Counted from the stretch's first letter, positions 35,324-44,728 are shown. The stretch: DNA of 64,000 nt from AB-137-C09 sp964645625 (GCA_964645625.1 CAZYAI010000002.1:99610-163609), one strand, 5' to 3'. Notes: a model not told the origin generated them from the letters alone. A program made the numbers and translations.

Positions 35324-35875
35324 ATGTCGGATTACCATAGTTTTGATTTTGACCTTGCTGGTCTTGCTGCTGGTGGTAAGCACTGGGATGTGAATATTCC
35401 GATGGCTTTGTTGCAAGATAGCAGCGTAGGTATGATTGATGCGCTTACTGAGGCGTGTTCGGATGCGCATTGGTCAGGTTGCATCAAGGCGAACGACGAT
35501 GGCTTTACCATGCAAGCCGCTTTGTCGGTGGCTATAGAGCGTCGTTGTGATCGTTGCTTGGAAGATTTTTCTTGGCAATTGAGCCTTGATGCTGAGCGTA
35601 CTTTTGCTATTGGCACAGCCCGTTTTGCAGAGAGTGAATCAGAAGAGCATTTGGATGAGGTTGATGTATTGCCACATCCTGGGCGCATGAACCTTGTTGA
35701 CCTACTGCGTGAAGAAGTTTGGTTGGCATGGCGACCAGTATTGGTATGTGACGCATCGTGCTCAGGTTTATGCCCTGATTGTGGTCATAGTCGCAATACC
35801 AAAGCGTGTGCGTGCGTTCAGCAGGTGGATGATGATCATCCTTTCGCTGCGCTGCGTGCGTTGCAGGAAAAATAA
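35324..35875 (+). CDS. yceD: YceD/DUF177 family protein (23S rRNA accumulation protein)
   Basis: A DUF177 protein of 183 residues. The C-terminal half has paired cysteines, ERRCDRCLEDF and DASCSGLCPDCGHSRN, the usual zinc-like cluster of this family, and a region LVDLLREEVWLAWRP. DUF177 genes nearly always precede rpmF; the E. coli protein affects 23S rRNA levels. I chose ATG 35324 because AGGA lies five bases before it; ATG 35318 is in frame. Confidence 0.9.
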   Translation: MSDYHSFDFDLAGLAAGGKHWDVNIPMALLQDSSVGMIDALTEACSDAHWSGCIKANDDGFTMQAALSVAIERRCDRCLEDFSWQLSLDAERTFAIGTARFAESESEEHLDEVDVLPHPGRMNLVDLLREEVWLAWRPVLVCDASCSGLCPDCGHSRNTKACACVQQVDDDHPFAALRALQEK

Positions 35876-35981
35876 GTATTTCAGTTTACATACCGCCGTT
35901 CGTTTTGTCGTCGGCGGTGTAATAATAGTGTGGGTGATGAGTCCACAATTATGTCAGTTTGGTCTGACGAGGAGTGATAAA

Positions 35982-36146
35982 ATGGCAGTTCCAAAGAGAA
36001 AAACCAGTAAATCCAAACGCAATATGCGCCGCGCTCACGATGGTGTAACACCAGTGAATGCACAGTCATGCACCAACTGTGGCGAGCCTGTTCGTTCACA
36101 TCACGCATGTGGACACTGCGGCACTTATAAAGATCGCCAAATCTGA
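35982..36146 (+). CDS. rpmF: 50S ribosomal protein L32
   Basis: A 54-residue protein, MAVPKRKTSKSKRNMRRAHD at the start, then four cysteines in two CxxC-type pairs (CTNCGE and CGHCG), then YKDRQI. This is the C+ (zinc-binding) form of L32. GAGGAG lies eight bases before the ATG. It is too short to show up among longer reading frames but the match is unambiguous. It sits in the standard yceD-rpmF-plsX order. Confidence 0.97.
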   Translation: MAVPKRKTSKSKRNMRRAHDGVTPVNAQSCTNCGEPVRSHHACGHCGTYKDRQI

Positions 36147-36152
36147 GATTAT

Positions 36153-36189
36153 AAGCAGGTATAAAAAATTATTTTAATATTTACTGCTT
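36153..36189. terminator. AT-rich inverted repeat between rpmF and plsX
   Basis: AAGCAG (36153-36158) and CTGCTT (36184-36189) close a 37-base imperfect palindrome whose inner part is nearly all A/T. It lies seven bases after the rpmF stop. It may be an attenuating hairpin that sets the ratio of rpmF to fab transcripts. Confidence 0.35.
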
Positions 36190-36374
36190 GTTTATTTTCG
36201 CGCCTTGAATATCGCAACATATTCGCCGCGATGCATGCGCATTTATTGTGTAGATCACATGTTCCAAGTTAAAATAATTTTGCATACCTATTTACAACAT
36301 CGGGGTGTAGCAACAGGTGGCAATGGTATCGTTGTTGCCTGTACCGCCGCGCCTATCTGTTTAGGGAATCAATC

Positions 36375-37376
36375 ATGCGTATTCTGATTGATGGTCACGG
36401 CGGCGATCATGCCCCTGATGTGGTCATCGAAGCTATTGCGCTGATATTGGCGAAAGAGGACCCACCTACACTTGGTGTGGTCGGTCGCCCTGATGTTATT
36501 CAACCTGTATTAGAACGTCATGGTTTGAGCGACCGTGTCGAATTGATTGAGTCTGAAGATATTATTGAGATGTGTGATGCGCCTGCCGTTGCGGTGCGGC
36601 GCAAACGCAAGTCTTCCATCCATGTCGGTGCTCGAGCGGTGCGCGATGGCGAGTGGGATGCCTTGGTCAGTGCGGGTAATACAGGCGCGCTGATGGCTGT
36701 CTCTAAGCTGGTGATGAAGACGATTCCTGGTGTTGATCGCCCCGCGCTAGCCTCCATGATTCCTTCCAGCCATGGTGGCACGCTATTCCTTGATATTGGC
36801 GCGAATGTTGATTGTTCGTCCAATCATTTGATTCAATTTGGCGTGATGGGAAGTTGCTACCGCCAGGCAATTTATGGCGAAGAGCGGCCTCGTGTTGGCA
36901 TGTTGAACATCGGTACCGAAGACATCAAAGGCACTGATGTGGTGAAGTATGCTTCGCAACAATTGGCTAAAACCGATCTGAACTTTATTGGTAATGTCGA
37001 AGGTACAGACTTGTTTACTGGTTCGGTTGATGTGGTGGTTTGCGATGGTTTTGTCGGCAATATCGCCCTTAAAACCATGGAGGGCGTGGTGCGCCACGTG
37101 TTGGGGCAAATGAAGCACGAGCTTCAGGCTACACCACGTGCTAAGGCTGGTGCTTGGCTGGCAATGCCCGCGTTGAAGAATCTAAAAGAAGCCTTGCATC
37201 CCAGCGAGCATAATGGCGCGCCCCTGATGGGTTTGAATGGTGTGGTGGTTAAGAGTCATGGCTCTGCTGACGCTTACGCCTTTTCTTGCGCTATCGAAGC
37301 TGCTTGTGTTGCAGTCAAGGCTGATTTGAAATCCGCTATTGCTAATGCCATGAATAATATGACAATTCCCGCATGA
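36375..37376 (+). CDS. plsX: Phosphate acyltransferase PlsX
   Basis: Makes acyl-phosphate from acyl-ACP for phospholipid synthesis. The 333-residue protein begins MRILIDGHGGDHAPDVVIEA (family MGGDxAP), has VSAGNTGALMAVS (about 95-107), LDIGANVDC, MLNIGTED and CDGFVGNIALKTMEG, all standard. It overlaps fabH as ATGA. The upstream 228-base spacer holds the AT-rich palindrome and probably a second promoter. Confidence 0.97.
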   Translation: MRILIDGHGGDHAPDVVIEAIALILAKEDPPTLGVVGRPDVIQPVLERHGLSDRVELIESEDIIEMCDAPAVAVRRKRKSSIHVGARAVRDGEWDALVSAGNTGALMAVSKLVMKTIPGVDRPALASMIPSSHGGTLFLDIGANVDCSSNHLIQFGVMGSCYRQAIYGEERPRVGMLNIGTEDIKGTDVVKYASQQLAKTDLNFIGNVEGTDLFTGSVDVVVCDGFVGNIALKTMEGVVRHVLGQMKHELQATPRAKAGAWLAMPALKNLKEALHPSEHNGAPLMGLNGVVVKSHGSADAYAFSCAIEAACVAVKADLKSAIANAMNNMTIPA

Positions 37377-38404
37377 ATACTTTACCCAGTACCGAAATAG
37401 CCGTTCATATTCGTGGTGTCGGTGCGTATTTACCTGAGCGGGTGATGCGTAACGATGAACTTGCCAGTATGGTGGATACCACCGATGAATGGATTCGTAC
37501 ACGCACGGGGATTGAGCAACGGCATTTGGTTGCTGTTGGTCAGTTGACCGCAGATTTGGCGGCTGAGGCAGCGCGACAGGCTTTGGATGACGCTGGTTTA
37601 ACCGTAGCAGACATCGATGCCTTGGTGCTTGCGACGACGACCCCCGACATGATTTTCCCTTCTACTGCCAGCATGGTACAAGCGAAGTTGGGCGGTAAGG
37701 GCTTTCCCGCTTGGGATATTCAGGCAGTGTGTTCAGGTTTTGTTTATGGCTTGGCGCAGGTCGAAGGCATGATGCGGGCGGGTATGTTCCGCCGCGTATT
37801 GCTCATTGGTGCTGAGTCAATGTCGCGCATCGTTGATTGGAGCGACCGCAATACCTGTGTGTTGTTTGGCGATGGTGCTGGTGCTGTGGTGCTTGAAGCG
37901 GGTGAAAATGATGGCTGCGGCTTGATGCGTTCGGTGTTGCATTGCGATGGTTCCTACCGTGAATTGTTGATGGCTGAGCATGCGGTGCGTGGTCACCCTC
38001 CTCGCGCTGATCGCCTGAGTGTGATGGACATGGACGCAGCAGGAGTATCCGCTATTCAAATGCGCGGCAACGAAGTATTCCGTGTGGCAGTGACTAAATT
38101 AGGCGAAGTTGTGCATGAAGTGATGATTGCCAATGAAGTACAAGAAGGCGATATTGATTGGCTGGTTCCCCACCAAGCTAATATTCGTATATTGCAAGCC
38201 ACTGCGAAAAAGCTAAATCTTTCGCAGGAACGCATGGTCGTTACGGTCGGTCGTCACGCCAATACTTCGGCAGCCAGTGTACCTTTGGCGTTGCATGATT
38301 TGTACCAAAGCGGAAAATTAAAACGTGGTCAGTTGTTGTTGCTCGAAGCATTCGCTGGTGGCTTTGCTTGGGGTGCAAATATGCTGCGTTGGTCACGCGA
38401 TTAA
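37373..38404 (+). CDS. fabH: 3-oxoacyl-ACP synthase III
   Basis: Initiates type II fatty acid synthesis by condensing acetyl-CoA with malonyl-ACP. The 343 residues include the start VHIRGVGAYLPERVMRNDEL, WIRTRTGIEQRH, the active Cys in QAVCSGFVYGL (about 122), the His in WLVPHQANIRI (about 265) and the Asn in GRHANTSAASVP (about 297). The N-terminus is about 10 residues longer than usual. 21 bases separate it from fabD. Confidence 0.97.
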   Translation: MNTLPSTEIAVHIRGVGAYLPERVMRNDELASMVDTTDEWIRTRTGIEQRHLVAVGQLTADLAAEAARQALDDAGLTVADIDALVLATTTPDMIFPSTASMVQAKLGGKGFPAWDIQAVCSGFVYGLAQVEGMMRAGMFRRVLLIGAESMSRIVDWSDRNTCVLFGDGAGAVVLEAGENDGCGLMRSVLHCDGSYRELLMAEHAVRGHPPRADRLSVMDMDAAGVSAIQMRGNEVFRVAVTKLGEVVHEVMIANEVQEGDIDWLVPHQANIRILQATAKKLNLSQERMVVTVGRHANTSAASVPLALHDLYQSGKLKRGQLLLLEAFAGGFAWGANMLRWSRD

Positions 38405-38425
38405 GCCATAGTTTTTAGGTAGCAT

Positions 38426-39373
38426 ATGAATCATACATTAGCATTTATTTTCCCTGGTCAGGGTTCGCAATCGGTCGGTATGTTGTCGTCCTTGATTGCT
38501 GAAGAAGCGGTGGTACGCGACTGCCTTAGCGAAGCGTCCGACGTGCTCGGCTACGATATGGCAACCTTGATTGCTGATAACCCCAATGACCAATTGAATC
38601 AAACAGAGTTTACACAGCCAGCTTTATTAACCGCTTCCATTGCTTTATTGCGTTTGTGGCAACACCGTCAGGGTGTTGCGCCATCCTGTGTGGCAGGGCA
38701 TAGCTTGGGTGAGTATTCTGCGTTGGTGGCAACTGGCTCTTTGGCTTTCGCAGATGCGGTATCGCTGGTGGCGTTTCGTGGTCGTGCGATGACCGAGGCT
38801 GTGCCAGCAGGCACAGGTAAAATGGCTGCGGTGTTGGGTTTAGAGCAGGATGTGTTGAACGATATTTGTCAGCAAGCGAGTAACGAGCAAGCACAAGTTT
38901 GGTTGGCGAATGATAATTGCCCTGGGCAATTGGTGATAGCGGGGCATACCGCTGCTGTTGAGCGGGCGATGACTGCTTGCTCCAGTGCTGGTGCGCGCCG
39001 TGTTATGCCGCTTGCCGTGAGTGTGCCATCGCATACGCCATTGATGCAACCTGCTGCCGATGCGATGGCAGCGCGTTTGCAGTCGATTGTGTTGCAGCCG
39101 TTGCAATGCCCATTATGGAGCAATGTAGATGCTCAGCCTAAACAACAGGTTGATGATATTCGTGCTGGTTTATTGGCGCAGTTGACCAGCCCGGTGCGGT
39201 GGACGGATTGTATGCGTAATATGACCGCAAGTGGTGTGAATACGGCTGTGGAAATGGGGCCAGGCAAGGTGCTTGCTGGTTTGATGCGCCGTATTGATAA
39301 AGCTTGTACGGTTTATGTGAGCGATAGCGATGATGCGATGCAGAAAGCATTAGATGGAGTCAACGATGAGTGA
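38426..39373 (+). CDS. fabD: Malonyl-CoA:ACP transacylase
   Basis: Loads malonyl groups on ACP. The 315-residue protein has FIFPGQGSQSVGM near the N-terminus, the nucleophile Ser in AGHSLGEYSALVA (about 92), Arg in FRGRAM, and the catalytic His in SVPSHTPLM (about 200). Length is normal. Its last 8 bases overlap fabG. Confidence 0.97.
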   Translation: MNHTLAFIFPGQGSQSVGMLSSLIAEEAVVRDCLSEASDVLGYDMATLIADNPNDQLNQTEFTQPALLTASIALLRLWQHRQGVAPSCVAGHSLGEYSALVATGSLAFADAVSLVAFRGRAMTEAVPAGTGKMAAVLGLEQDVLNDICQQASNEQAQVWLANDNCPGQLVIAGHTAAVERAMTACSSAGARRVMPLAVSVPSHTPLMQPAADAMAARLQSIVLQPLQCPLWSNVDAQPKQQVDDIRAGLLAQLTSPVRWTDCMRNMTASGVNTAVEMGPGKVLAGLMRRIDKACTVYVSDSDDAMQKALDGVNDE

Positions 39374-40106
39374 ATCACCCGTAGCGATTGTCACTGGCGC
39401 AAGCCGTGGCATTGGTTTAGCGATTGCCAAAGGCTTGGCTGCTGATGGCTACCGTTTGGCTATTTGTGCAACCAGCGAAGCAAGTGTCAATAAAGCTGCC
39501 GAAGCATTGGCTGAAGTCAGTGAACATGAGGTATTAGGGCGCGTGGTTGATGTCAGTCAAGCAGCTTCTATTCAAGGCTTTGTGCAAGAGGTGGTGAAAA
39601 CCTTGGGTCGCCTTGATGTGCTGGTCAATAATGCAGGCATCACGCGGGACAACCTTTCTATGCGCATGAAGCCCGAAGAGTGGCAGGCGGTGATTGATAC
39701 CAATTTGTCATCGGTGTTTTTTGCAGCACAAGCGGCGTTAAAGCCAATGATGCGCGCACGCAGCGGTCGGATTATCAATATCTCTTCCGTGGTTGCCAGC
39801 ATGGGCAACCCTGGGCAGATGAACTATTGCGCCAGCAAGGGCGGTATTGATGCCATGACTCGTTCCTTAGCGCGGGAGATTGCTTCACGCAATATTACCG
39901 TCAATGCGGTTGCACCAGGCTTTATCGCTACGGATATGACTGCTGAGCTGGGTGATGATGCACACCGTGAACTGACACAACAAATTCCACTGGGACGTAT
40001 GGGTAAACCAGAAGATATTGCCGCCGCTGTGCGCTTTTTAGCCAGTGCGGATGCCGCTTATATCACGGGGCAAGTCCTACACGTCAACGGCGGTATGTAT
40101 ATGTAA
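39366..40106 (+). CDS. fabG: 3-oxoacyl-ACP reductase
   Basis: The NADPH-dependent keto-reduction step. I use the ATG at 39366 (246 residues, MSESPVAIVTGASRGIG) because GGAG lies six bases before it; an upstream in-frame ATG would overlap fabD further. Visible: TGASRGIG cofactor loop, VNNAGITRDNL, Ser of NISSVV, and catalytic Y-x3-K in NYCASKGG. The C-terminal GQVLHVNGGMYM is standard. Confidence 0.97.
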   Translation: MSESPVAIVTGASRGIGLAIAKGLAADGYRLAICATSEASVNKAAEALAEVSEHEVLGRVVDVSQAASIQGFVQEVVKTLGRLDVLVNNAGITRDNLSMRMKPEEWQAVIDTNLSSVFFAAQAALKPMMRARSGRIINISSVVASMGNPGQMNYCASKGGIDAMTRSLAREIASRNITVNAVAPGFIATDMTAELGDDAHRELTQQIPLGRMGKPEDIAAAVRFLASADAAYITGQVLHVNGGMYM

Positions 40107-40212
40107 GAACGTTATTCGGGCAACCGAGTGGCGTTTAAACAACATGGGATGCTTGCTCATAAGGATAGCTTCTGCTAGCAAGCAGACCTTGATTTCAACA
40201 GGGAGGACTTAG

Positions 40213-40452
40213 ATGTCTGCAGAGATTGAAGAGAAAGTAATTAAGATCGTAGCCGATCAATTGAATGTTGAAGTGTCTGAAATTAACTCAGATTCTTCTT
40301 TCGTCGATGACCTTGGCGCGGATTCTCTGGATACCGTAGAGCTGGTTATGGCTTTTGAAGAAGAATTTGGTATTGAAATTCCAGATGATGACGCTGAAAA
40401 GATTCAAAGCGTTCAGAATGCTATCGACTATATTGCAGCTAAAGCGGAGTAA
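40213..40452 (+). CDS. acpP: Acyl carrier protein
   Basis: A 79-residue acidic protein with the phosphopantetheine site in LGADSLDTVELVM (Ser about 38). It has the typical helix I MSAEIEEKVIKIVADQL and C-terminal DAEKIQSVQNAIDYI. AGGGAGG lies six bases before the ATG, a strong ribosome site suited to a highly made protein. About 106 bases separate it from fabG; fabF follows after two bases. Confidence 0.98.
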   Translation: MSAEIEEKVIKIVADQLNVEVSEINSDSSFVDDLGADSLDTVELVMAFEEEFGIEIPDDDAEKIQSVQNAIDYIAAKAE

Positions 40453-40454
40453 TT

Positions 40455-41699
40455 GTGACTAGACGTGTTGTCATCACAGGCGTAGGCCTGATTACCCCAT
40501 TGGGGATTGGTACAGAAACGACGTGGCAGCGGTTGATTGCTGGCGAGTCAGGCATTCGGCTCATCAGTCATTTTGATGCTGAAGCGGCTGGCATGACATG
40601 TACCATTGCAGGTGAAGTGCCTGATTTTGATGTCAATGCGTTTATCAACCGCAAAGATGCCCGCAAGATGGACACCTTTATTCAGTACGGTGTAGCAGCA
40701 GCGCAAATGGCGTTGGAGCACTCTGGACTGGTGATTGATGAGCATAATGCGGAGCGCGTCGGGGTGACGATTGGTTCAGGCATCGGTGGCTTGACCATGA
40801 TCGAACGGACGATGCGTGCTTATGAAAAGGGTGGGGCTCGTAAAATCTCCCCCTTCTTCATTCCTCAAACTATTATCAATATGATTTCTGGTTGGGTTTC
40901 GATGTATTCGGGAGCCAAAGGGCCGAATGCGGCAACGGTTACAGCCTGTGCCACAGGTACGCATGCCGTTGGTGATGCCTTTGAAGTGATCGCACGCGGC
41001 GATGCCGATGCCATGATCGCTGGAGGAGCCGAAGCCTGTATCTGTGAACTTGGCGTAGGTGGTTTTTGTGCCAGTAAAGCACTATCCACACGTAATGATG
41101 ACCCGCAAGCAGCATCACGTCCTTGGGATGTGAATCGCGATGGTTTTGTGATGGGTGAAGGCGCTGGCGTGATGGTGTTGGAATCATTGGATTCTGCCCG
41201 CAAGCGTGGTGCTAACATTATTGCTGAAGTCATCGGTTACGGTATGTCGGGCGATGCTTACCACATGACATCCCCTGCACCTGGTGGTGAAGGTGGCGCA
41301 CGTTGTATGCGTGCCGCTTTACAGCGTGCTGGTATTGCTCCAGAAGCTGTTGATTACATTAACGCCCATGGCACATCTACCCCAGCGGGTGATTTGGCCG
41401 AAACGCAGGGGATTGAAGCTGTTTTTGGCGATCATGCCAAAAAGCTTATGGTGTCTTCAAGCAAGTCGATGACAGGTCATTTGCTCGGTGCTGCTGGTGG
41501 TATTGAAGCTGCATTTACAGCCTTGGCCTTGCAACACGGTGTTGTACCTGCAACCATTAACTTGGATGAGCAAGACCCTCAATGCACCTTGGATTATGTG
41601 CCTAATGAAGCACGGCAGGAAGCTATCCAAGTTGCTATTTCTAATTCTTTCGGTTTTGGTGGAACCAACGCTTCAGTCGTTCTCAAAGCCTTTTCGTAA
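40455..41699 (+). CDS. fabF: 3-oxoacyl-ACP synthase II
   Basis: The elongating condensing enzyme. The 414-residue protein has RRVVITGVGLITPLGIG at the N-terminus, the nucleophile Cys in TVTACATGTHAVGDAF (about 164), and the two catalytic His in NAHGTSTPAGD and SKSMTGHLLGAAG. The C-terminus NSFGFGGTNASVVLK is standard. The start codon is GTG at 40455, two bases after the acpP stop. Confidence 0.98.
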   Translation: MTRRVVITGVGLITPLGIGTETTWQRLIAGESGIRLISHFDAEAAGMTCTIAGEVPDFDVNAFINRKDARKMDTFIQYGVAAAQMALEHSGLVIDEHNAERVGVTIGSGIGGLTMIERTMRAYEKGGARKISPFFIPQTIINMISGWVSMYSGAKGPNAATVTACATGTHAVGDAFEVIARGDADAMIAGGAEACICELGVGGFCASKALSTRNDDPQAASRPWDVNRDGFVMGEGAGVMVLESLDSARKRGANIIAEVIGYGMSGDAYHMTSPAPGGEGGARCMRAALQRAGIAPEAVDYINAHGTSTPAGDLAETQGIEAVFGDHAKKLMVSSSKSMTGHLLGAAGGIEAAFTALALQHGVVPATINLDEQDPQCTLDYVPNEARQEAIQVAISNSFGFGGTNASVVLKAFS

Positions 41700-41754
41700 A
41701 ACATAATTGATGTTACGCACGGATAGTTCTACACGAGTTTTTTGAGTAGCAATG

Positions 41755-41935
41755 CGTCATTGCGGACTTGATCCGCAATCCAAAGAACAGACGTAAGACT
41801 GGATACCGCATCGAGTGCGGTATGACGGCGTGAACAGACGTAAGAGTGGATATTAAATCAAGCGAAGCATGATGGTTTTTTATATTGCTATGCGGTTGTA
41901 TCTATGGTGTATGAAAAAAAAGATCCCACTCCTTG
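41755..41935 (+). repeat. Interspersed palindromic repeat, copy B
   Basis: Starts with CGTCATTGCGGA-CTTGA-TCCGCAATCCA and shares with copy A (13959) the blocks CGTAAGACTGG, ATCAAGCGAAGCAT and GTATGAAAAAAAAGA in the same order. It has an extra internal unit, ACCGCATCGAGTGCGGTATG, with a second CAGACGTAAGA. It fills most of the 264-base spacer between fabF and pabB. Confidence 0.75.
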
Positions 41936-41963
41936 AAGCCAGATGTGAAAGGTCGCTTGTTGT

Positions 41964-43259
41964 ATGAAGTTTCGTTTACTGCCTCTTACCTCGGGTATTT
42001 CTGCCCATGATGTGTTCCAGTCGCAGCCAAGTCTTTTTGCTGCTTTATTAGAAGATCCACAGCAAGCAGGACTTCATATCTTGGCATCGGCGGCAGGCGA
42101 GAGTCAGCGTTTTGATGTTGATGACCCTCAAGCCCTTACAGCATGGCATCAGCTTGCTTCTCAACGGCAAGCTAATGATGCAGGCATCATCGGTATTCAG
42201 CATGTATTTTATGCTGCTTATGAGGCGGTACATTGGCTGGAATCATTGGAGCCTGCAAAAACTACATTGCTTGGTCCTGCCTTATTTCTCCATCAACCAG
42301 CGTGGTCGATCTGTTTTGACATGGCGCAACAACAGATTCACTTGGCAGCAGATGATGAAGCGCAGCTTGATTCCTTAGTGGCGATGCTTGCTGATGTTGC
42401 ACCGCATACGCCTACATCGCATCCTCCATTGCTTGCCAGTGATACGATTGCCGAACATGGTGATGCCTACCGTCAGCATGTCGAACAGGTTAAACGTTAT
42501 ATCGTCGCTGGCGACGTGTTCCAAGTAAATATCGCCCGCTTTTGGCATGCGCCATTGAGTGTGCAGCACCTAAGCACGTTGTATGCTGACTTACGCCGCT
42601 GCAATGCCGCGCCTTTTGCCGCGTTTTTCCGTGCTGCTGACATGACTATTCTGTCATCGTCACCCGAACGTTTGTTCCACATTACAGCCGATGGCTGCAT
42701 CAATACGCGCCCCATTGCTGGCACGCGCCGCCGTGGTAAGGGTGATGATGATGACGATATGCGTGAGGAATTGTTGCTGTCGGAAAAAGAACAGGCCGAA
42801 CACATTATGCTGGTGGATCTTGAACGCAATGATTTAGGGCGCGTTTGTGTGCCAGGCAGTATTGAGGTCAACGAGCGCATGGTGATCGAGCGTTACGCCA
42901 CGGTGCAACATATTGTATCCAATGTGCGTGGTCAGTTGCAGCAGGGTTATGATGTGGTGGATGTATTTCGCGCTTTATTCCCTGGCGGTACGATTACAGG
43001 TTGCCCCAAAGTGCGCTGTATGGAAATCATCCAGCAGTTAGAGCCACAAGCACGCGGCCCTTACACGGGAACGCTGGGTTATATGACCTATGATGGACGT
43101 TGTGATTGTAACATCCTCATCCGCACCTTTTGGCACCAAGACGATACGCTACATTGGGCAGCGGGCGCAGGTATTGTCGCCGATTCCATCGCGGAAATGG
43201 AATACCAAGAAACCAACCACAAAGTAGCAGGCCTGCTCGCAGCCTTGGAACAGAAGTAG
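41964..43259 (+). CDS. pabB: Aminodeoxychorismate synthase component I (para-aminobenzoate synthase)
   Basis: Makes aminodeoxychorismate for folate synthesis. The 431-residue protein has a weak N-terminal TrpE-like half. The chorismate-binding domain has VKRYIVAGDVFQVNIARF, IAGTRRRGKGDDDD, LVDLERNDLGRV, FPGGTITGCPKVRCMEII (about 336-353; the PIGGTITGCPK-type motif of PabB with its catalytic Lys) and GTLGYM. TrpE is less likely because of this motif and length. In many proteobacteria fabF is followed by pabC rather than pabB. Confidence 0.9.
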   Translation: MKFRLLPLTSGISAHDVFQSQPSLFAALLEDPQQAGLHILASAAGESQRFDVDDPQALTAWHQLASQRQANDAGIIGIQHVFYAAYEAVHWLESLEPAKTTLLGPALFLHQPAWSICFDMAQQQIHLAADDEAQLDSLVAMLADVAPHTPTSHPPLLASDTIAEHGDAYRQHVEQVKRYIVAGDVFQVNIARFWHAPLSVQHLSTLYADLRRCNAAPFAAFFRAADMTILSSSPERLFHITADGCINTRPIAGTRRRGKGDDDDDMREELLLSEKEQAEHIMLVDLERNDLGRVCVPGSIEVNERMVIERYATVQHIVSNVRGQLQQGYDVVDVFRALFPGGTITGCPKVRCMEIIQQLEPQARGPYTGTLGYMTYDGRCDCNILIRTFWHQDDTLHWAAGAGIVADSIAEMEYQETNHKVAGLLAALEQK

Positions 43260-43271
43260 AGGGGAATGACG

Positions 43272-43691
43272 ATGTGTTCACAAGAGGATGCTTGGTGGCT
43301 GCAACCATTAGATGACTTAACTACGCAGCAATGGGAAGCATTATGCGATGGTTGCGGTCAATGTTGTCACCAAAAGTATGAAGACGAAGATACTGGCGAG
43401 TTATACCTCACCAATATTGCCTGCCGTTTGTTTGATTGTGAAACTTGCCGTTGCAGCGATTACAGCAAACGGCAGCAACAGGTTCCCGATTGCCTAAGCA
43501 TTCGCGAAATGACGCGTGAGCAATATGCATGGCTACCAGAAACATGCGCCTATCGCCTGCGTGCCAACCATCAACCCTTAGCCGATTGGCATCCCTTATG
43601 CAGCGGCAATGCTGATTCTATTCATCAAGCAGGCATCTCCATGCGCGGTCGCAGCATGCCAGAGGAAGAAGCACCAACTTTTTTGCCTTGA
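43272..43691 (+). CDS. ycgN: UPF0260 family Cys-cluster protein (YcgN-like)
   Basis: A 139-residue protein of the YkgJ/UPF0260 group. Nine or more cysteines are visible: LCDGCGQCCHQKYEDED, NIACRLFDCETCRCSDY, VPDCLSIREM and PETCAYR. This layout, with the later WHPLCSGN, fits YcgN and may bind a metal or Fe-S cluster; the function is not known. I prefer ATG 43272 because GAGGGG lies seven bases before it; ATG 43266 is in frame. It starts 12 bases after pabB. Confidence 0.9.
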   Translation: MCSQEDAWWLQPLDDLTTQQWEALCDGCGQCCHQKYEDEDTGELYLTNIACRLFDCETCRCSDYSKRQQQVPDCLSIREMTREQYAWLPETCAYRLRANHQPLADWHPLCSGNADSIHQAGISMRGRSMPEEEAPTFLP

Positions 43692-43741
43692 TTTAGGACT
43701 TGTAGTAGCGATACCTCTCCAATGAGGTGGTGGGCGTGTGC

Positions 43742-44728
43742 TTAAACCGCTGCTACAGGAGGGCTTTGTTTTAGCTTTTTCCAGCGGCTTAAACCTGCTG
43801 CTGTTAAAATACACCACACGGCAAACAATGCGCCGGGTAGGGCGGTTTCTGGGCTGAAGTGCTTTAGGGCAAGTGCTACGCCTAGCCCAGCATTTTGCAT
43901 GCCGATTTCGACGGCAAGGGTGATTTGGTATTTGCGGTCGAAATGAAACAGACTGCCTACGAACCAACCAGCGAGGTAGCCGCCAGCATTAAGGGCGACG
44001 ACGAGCAAGAAAACGATGGCTGGTGTTTGCGCTATACGCTCTTGATTAGCGGCAACGGCATAGCTGCAAATAATGATAATCGCCAAAGCAGCAATGGCTG
44101 GTGCAAGCTCCTCACAAGCGGTGTGGTATTGAGGGAAGCGGTGGTGTAGTGCCATGCCTAAAGCAAGTGGCAGCACAACAATAAGAAAAATGGTTTTCAT
44201 CATCGGCAGGAATGGAATATCCATATACGCACCACCAAGCCATTCTACCAGCAAGGGTGTCATAAACGGCGAAAGCGTTGATGCCAACAAGGTCATAGCG
44301 ACCGAGAAGGCAACCGCTCCACCGAGCAAATAACAAATAACGTTTGAAGCCATAGCACCTGGTGCACAGCCGACAATGATAAAGCCAAGTGCCAAAGCAG
44401 GGTCGATGCCGCAGGCGACAGAAATGCTCGCCGCACAAAACCCCAACGTTGGCATGATGCTAAACTGAGCCCCTATACCAACCAAGATACTGCTGGGTTT
44501 TGAAAGAGCATCTTTTGCCTCTTCAGGCTTCATCACCAGCCCTATAGCAAACATCGTCGCGGCGAAGAACCAAAGGAAATAGCTCTTAAAAATTAAAAAA
44601 ACAGGTGGGAAAAAGTAAGCCACCACCGCCCCGATAAGTGTTAAAGGGGCGAGGTTTTTGGAGATTAGTTGCCATATCATTTGCGCATAGTGCATACAAA
44701 GGTAAGCAGTGCAAATAGAAGCAGCCAA
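43742..44728 (-). CDS. Bile acid:Na+ symporter (SBF) family transporter
   Basis: A 328-residue inner-membrane protein with about nine or ten hydrophobic segments. The SBF family core is visible: FAIGLVMKPEEAKD, IMPTLGFCAASISVACG, and GCAPGAMASNVICYLLGGAVAFS. Bacterial members carry organic anions such as bile-acid analogues, pantoate or keto acids with Na+. The substrate cannot be told here. An inner Met (MHYAQMIW) about ten residues on may be the start. It is convergent with ycgN and stands alone. Confidence 0.88.
   Translation of the reverse strand: MAASICTAYLCMHYAQMIWQLISKNLAPLTLIGAVVAYFFPPVFLIFKSYFLWFFAATMFAIGLVMKPEEAKDALSKPSSILVGIGAQFSIMPTLGFCAASISVACGIDPALALGFIIVGCAPGAMASNVICYLLGGAVAFSVAMTLLASTLSPFMTPLLVEWLGGAYMDIPFLPMMKTIFLIVVLPLALGMALHHRFPQYHTACEELAPAIAALAIIIICSYAVAANQERIAQTPAIVFLLVVALNAGGYLAGWFVGSLFHFDRKYQITLAVEIGMQNAGLGVALALKHFSPETALPGALFAVWCILTAAGLSRWKKLKQSPPVAAV

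Noticed and set aside
43596..43967. 123-codon minus-strand frame across the ycgN/SBF junction
   Set aside because: It overlaps the ends of two confident genes in other frames and has no ribosome site or family signs.
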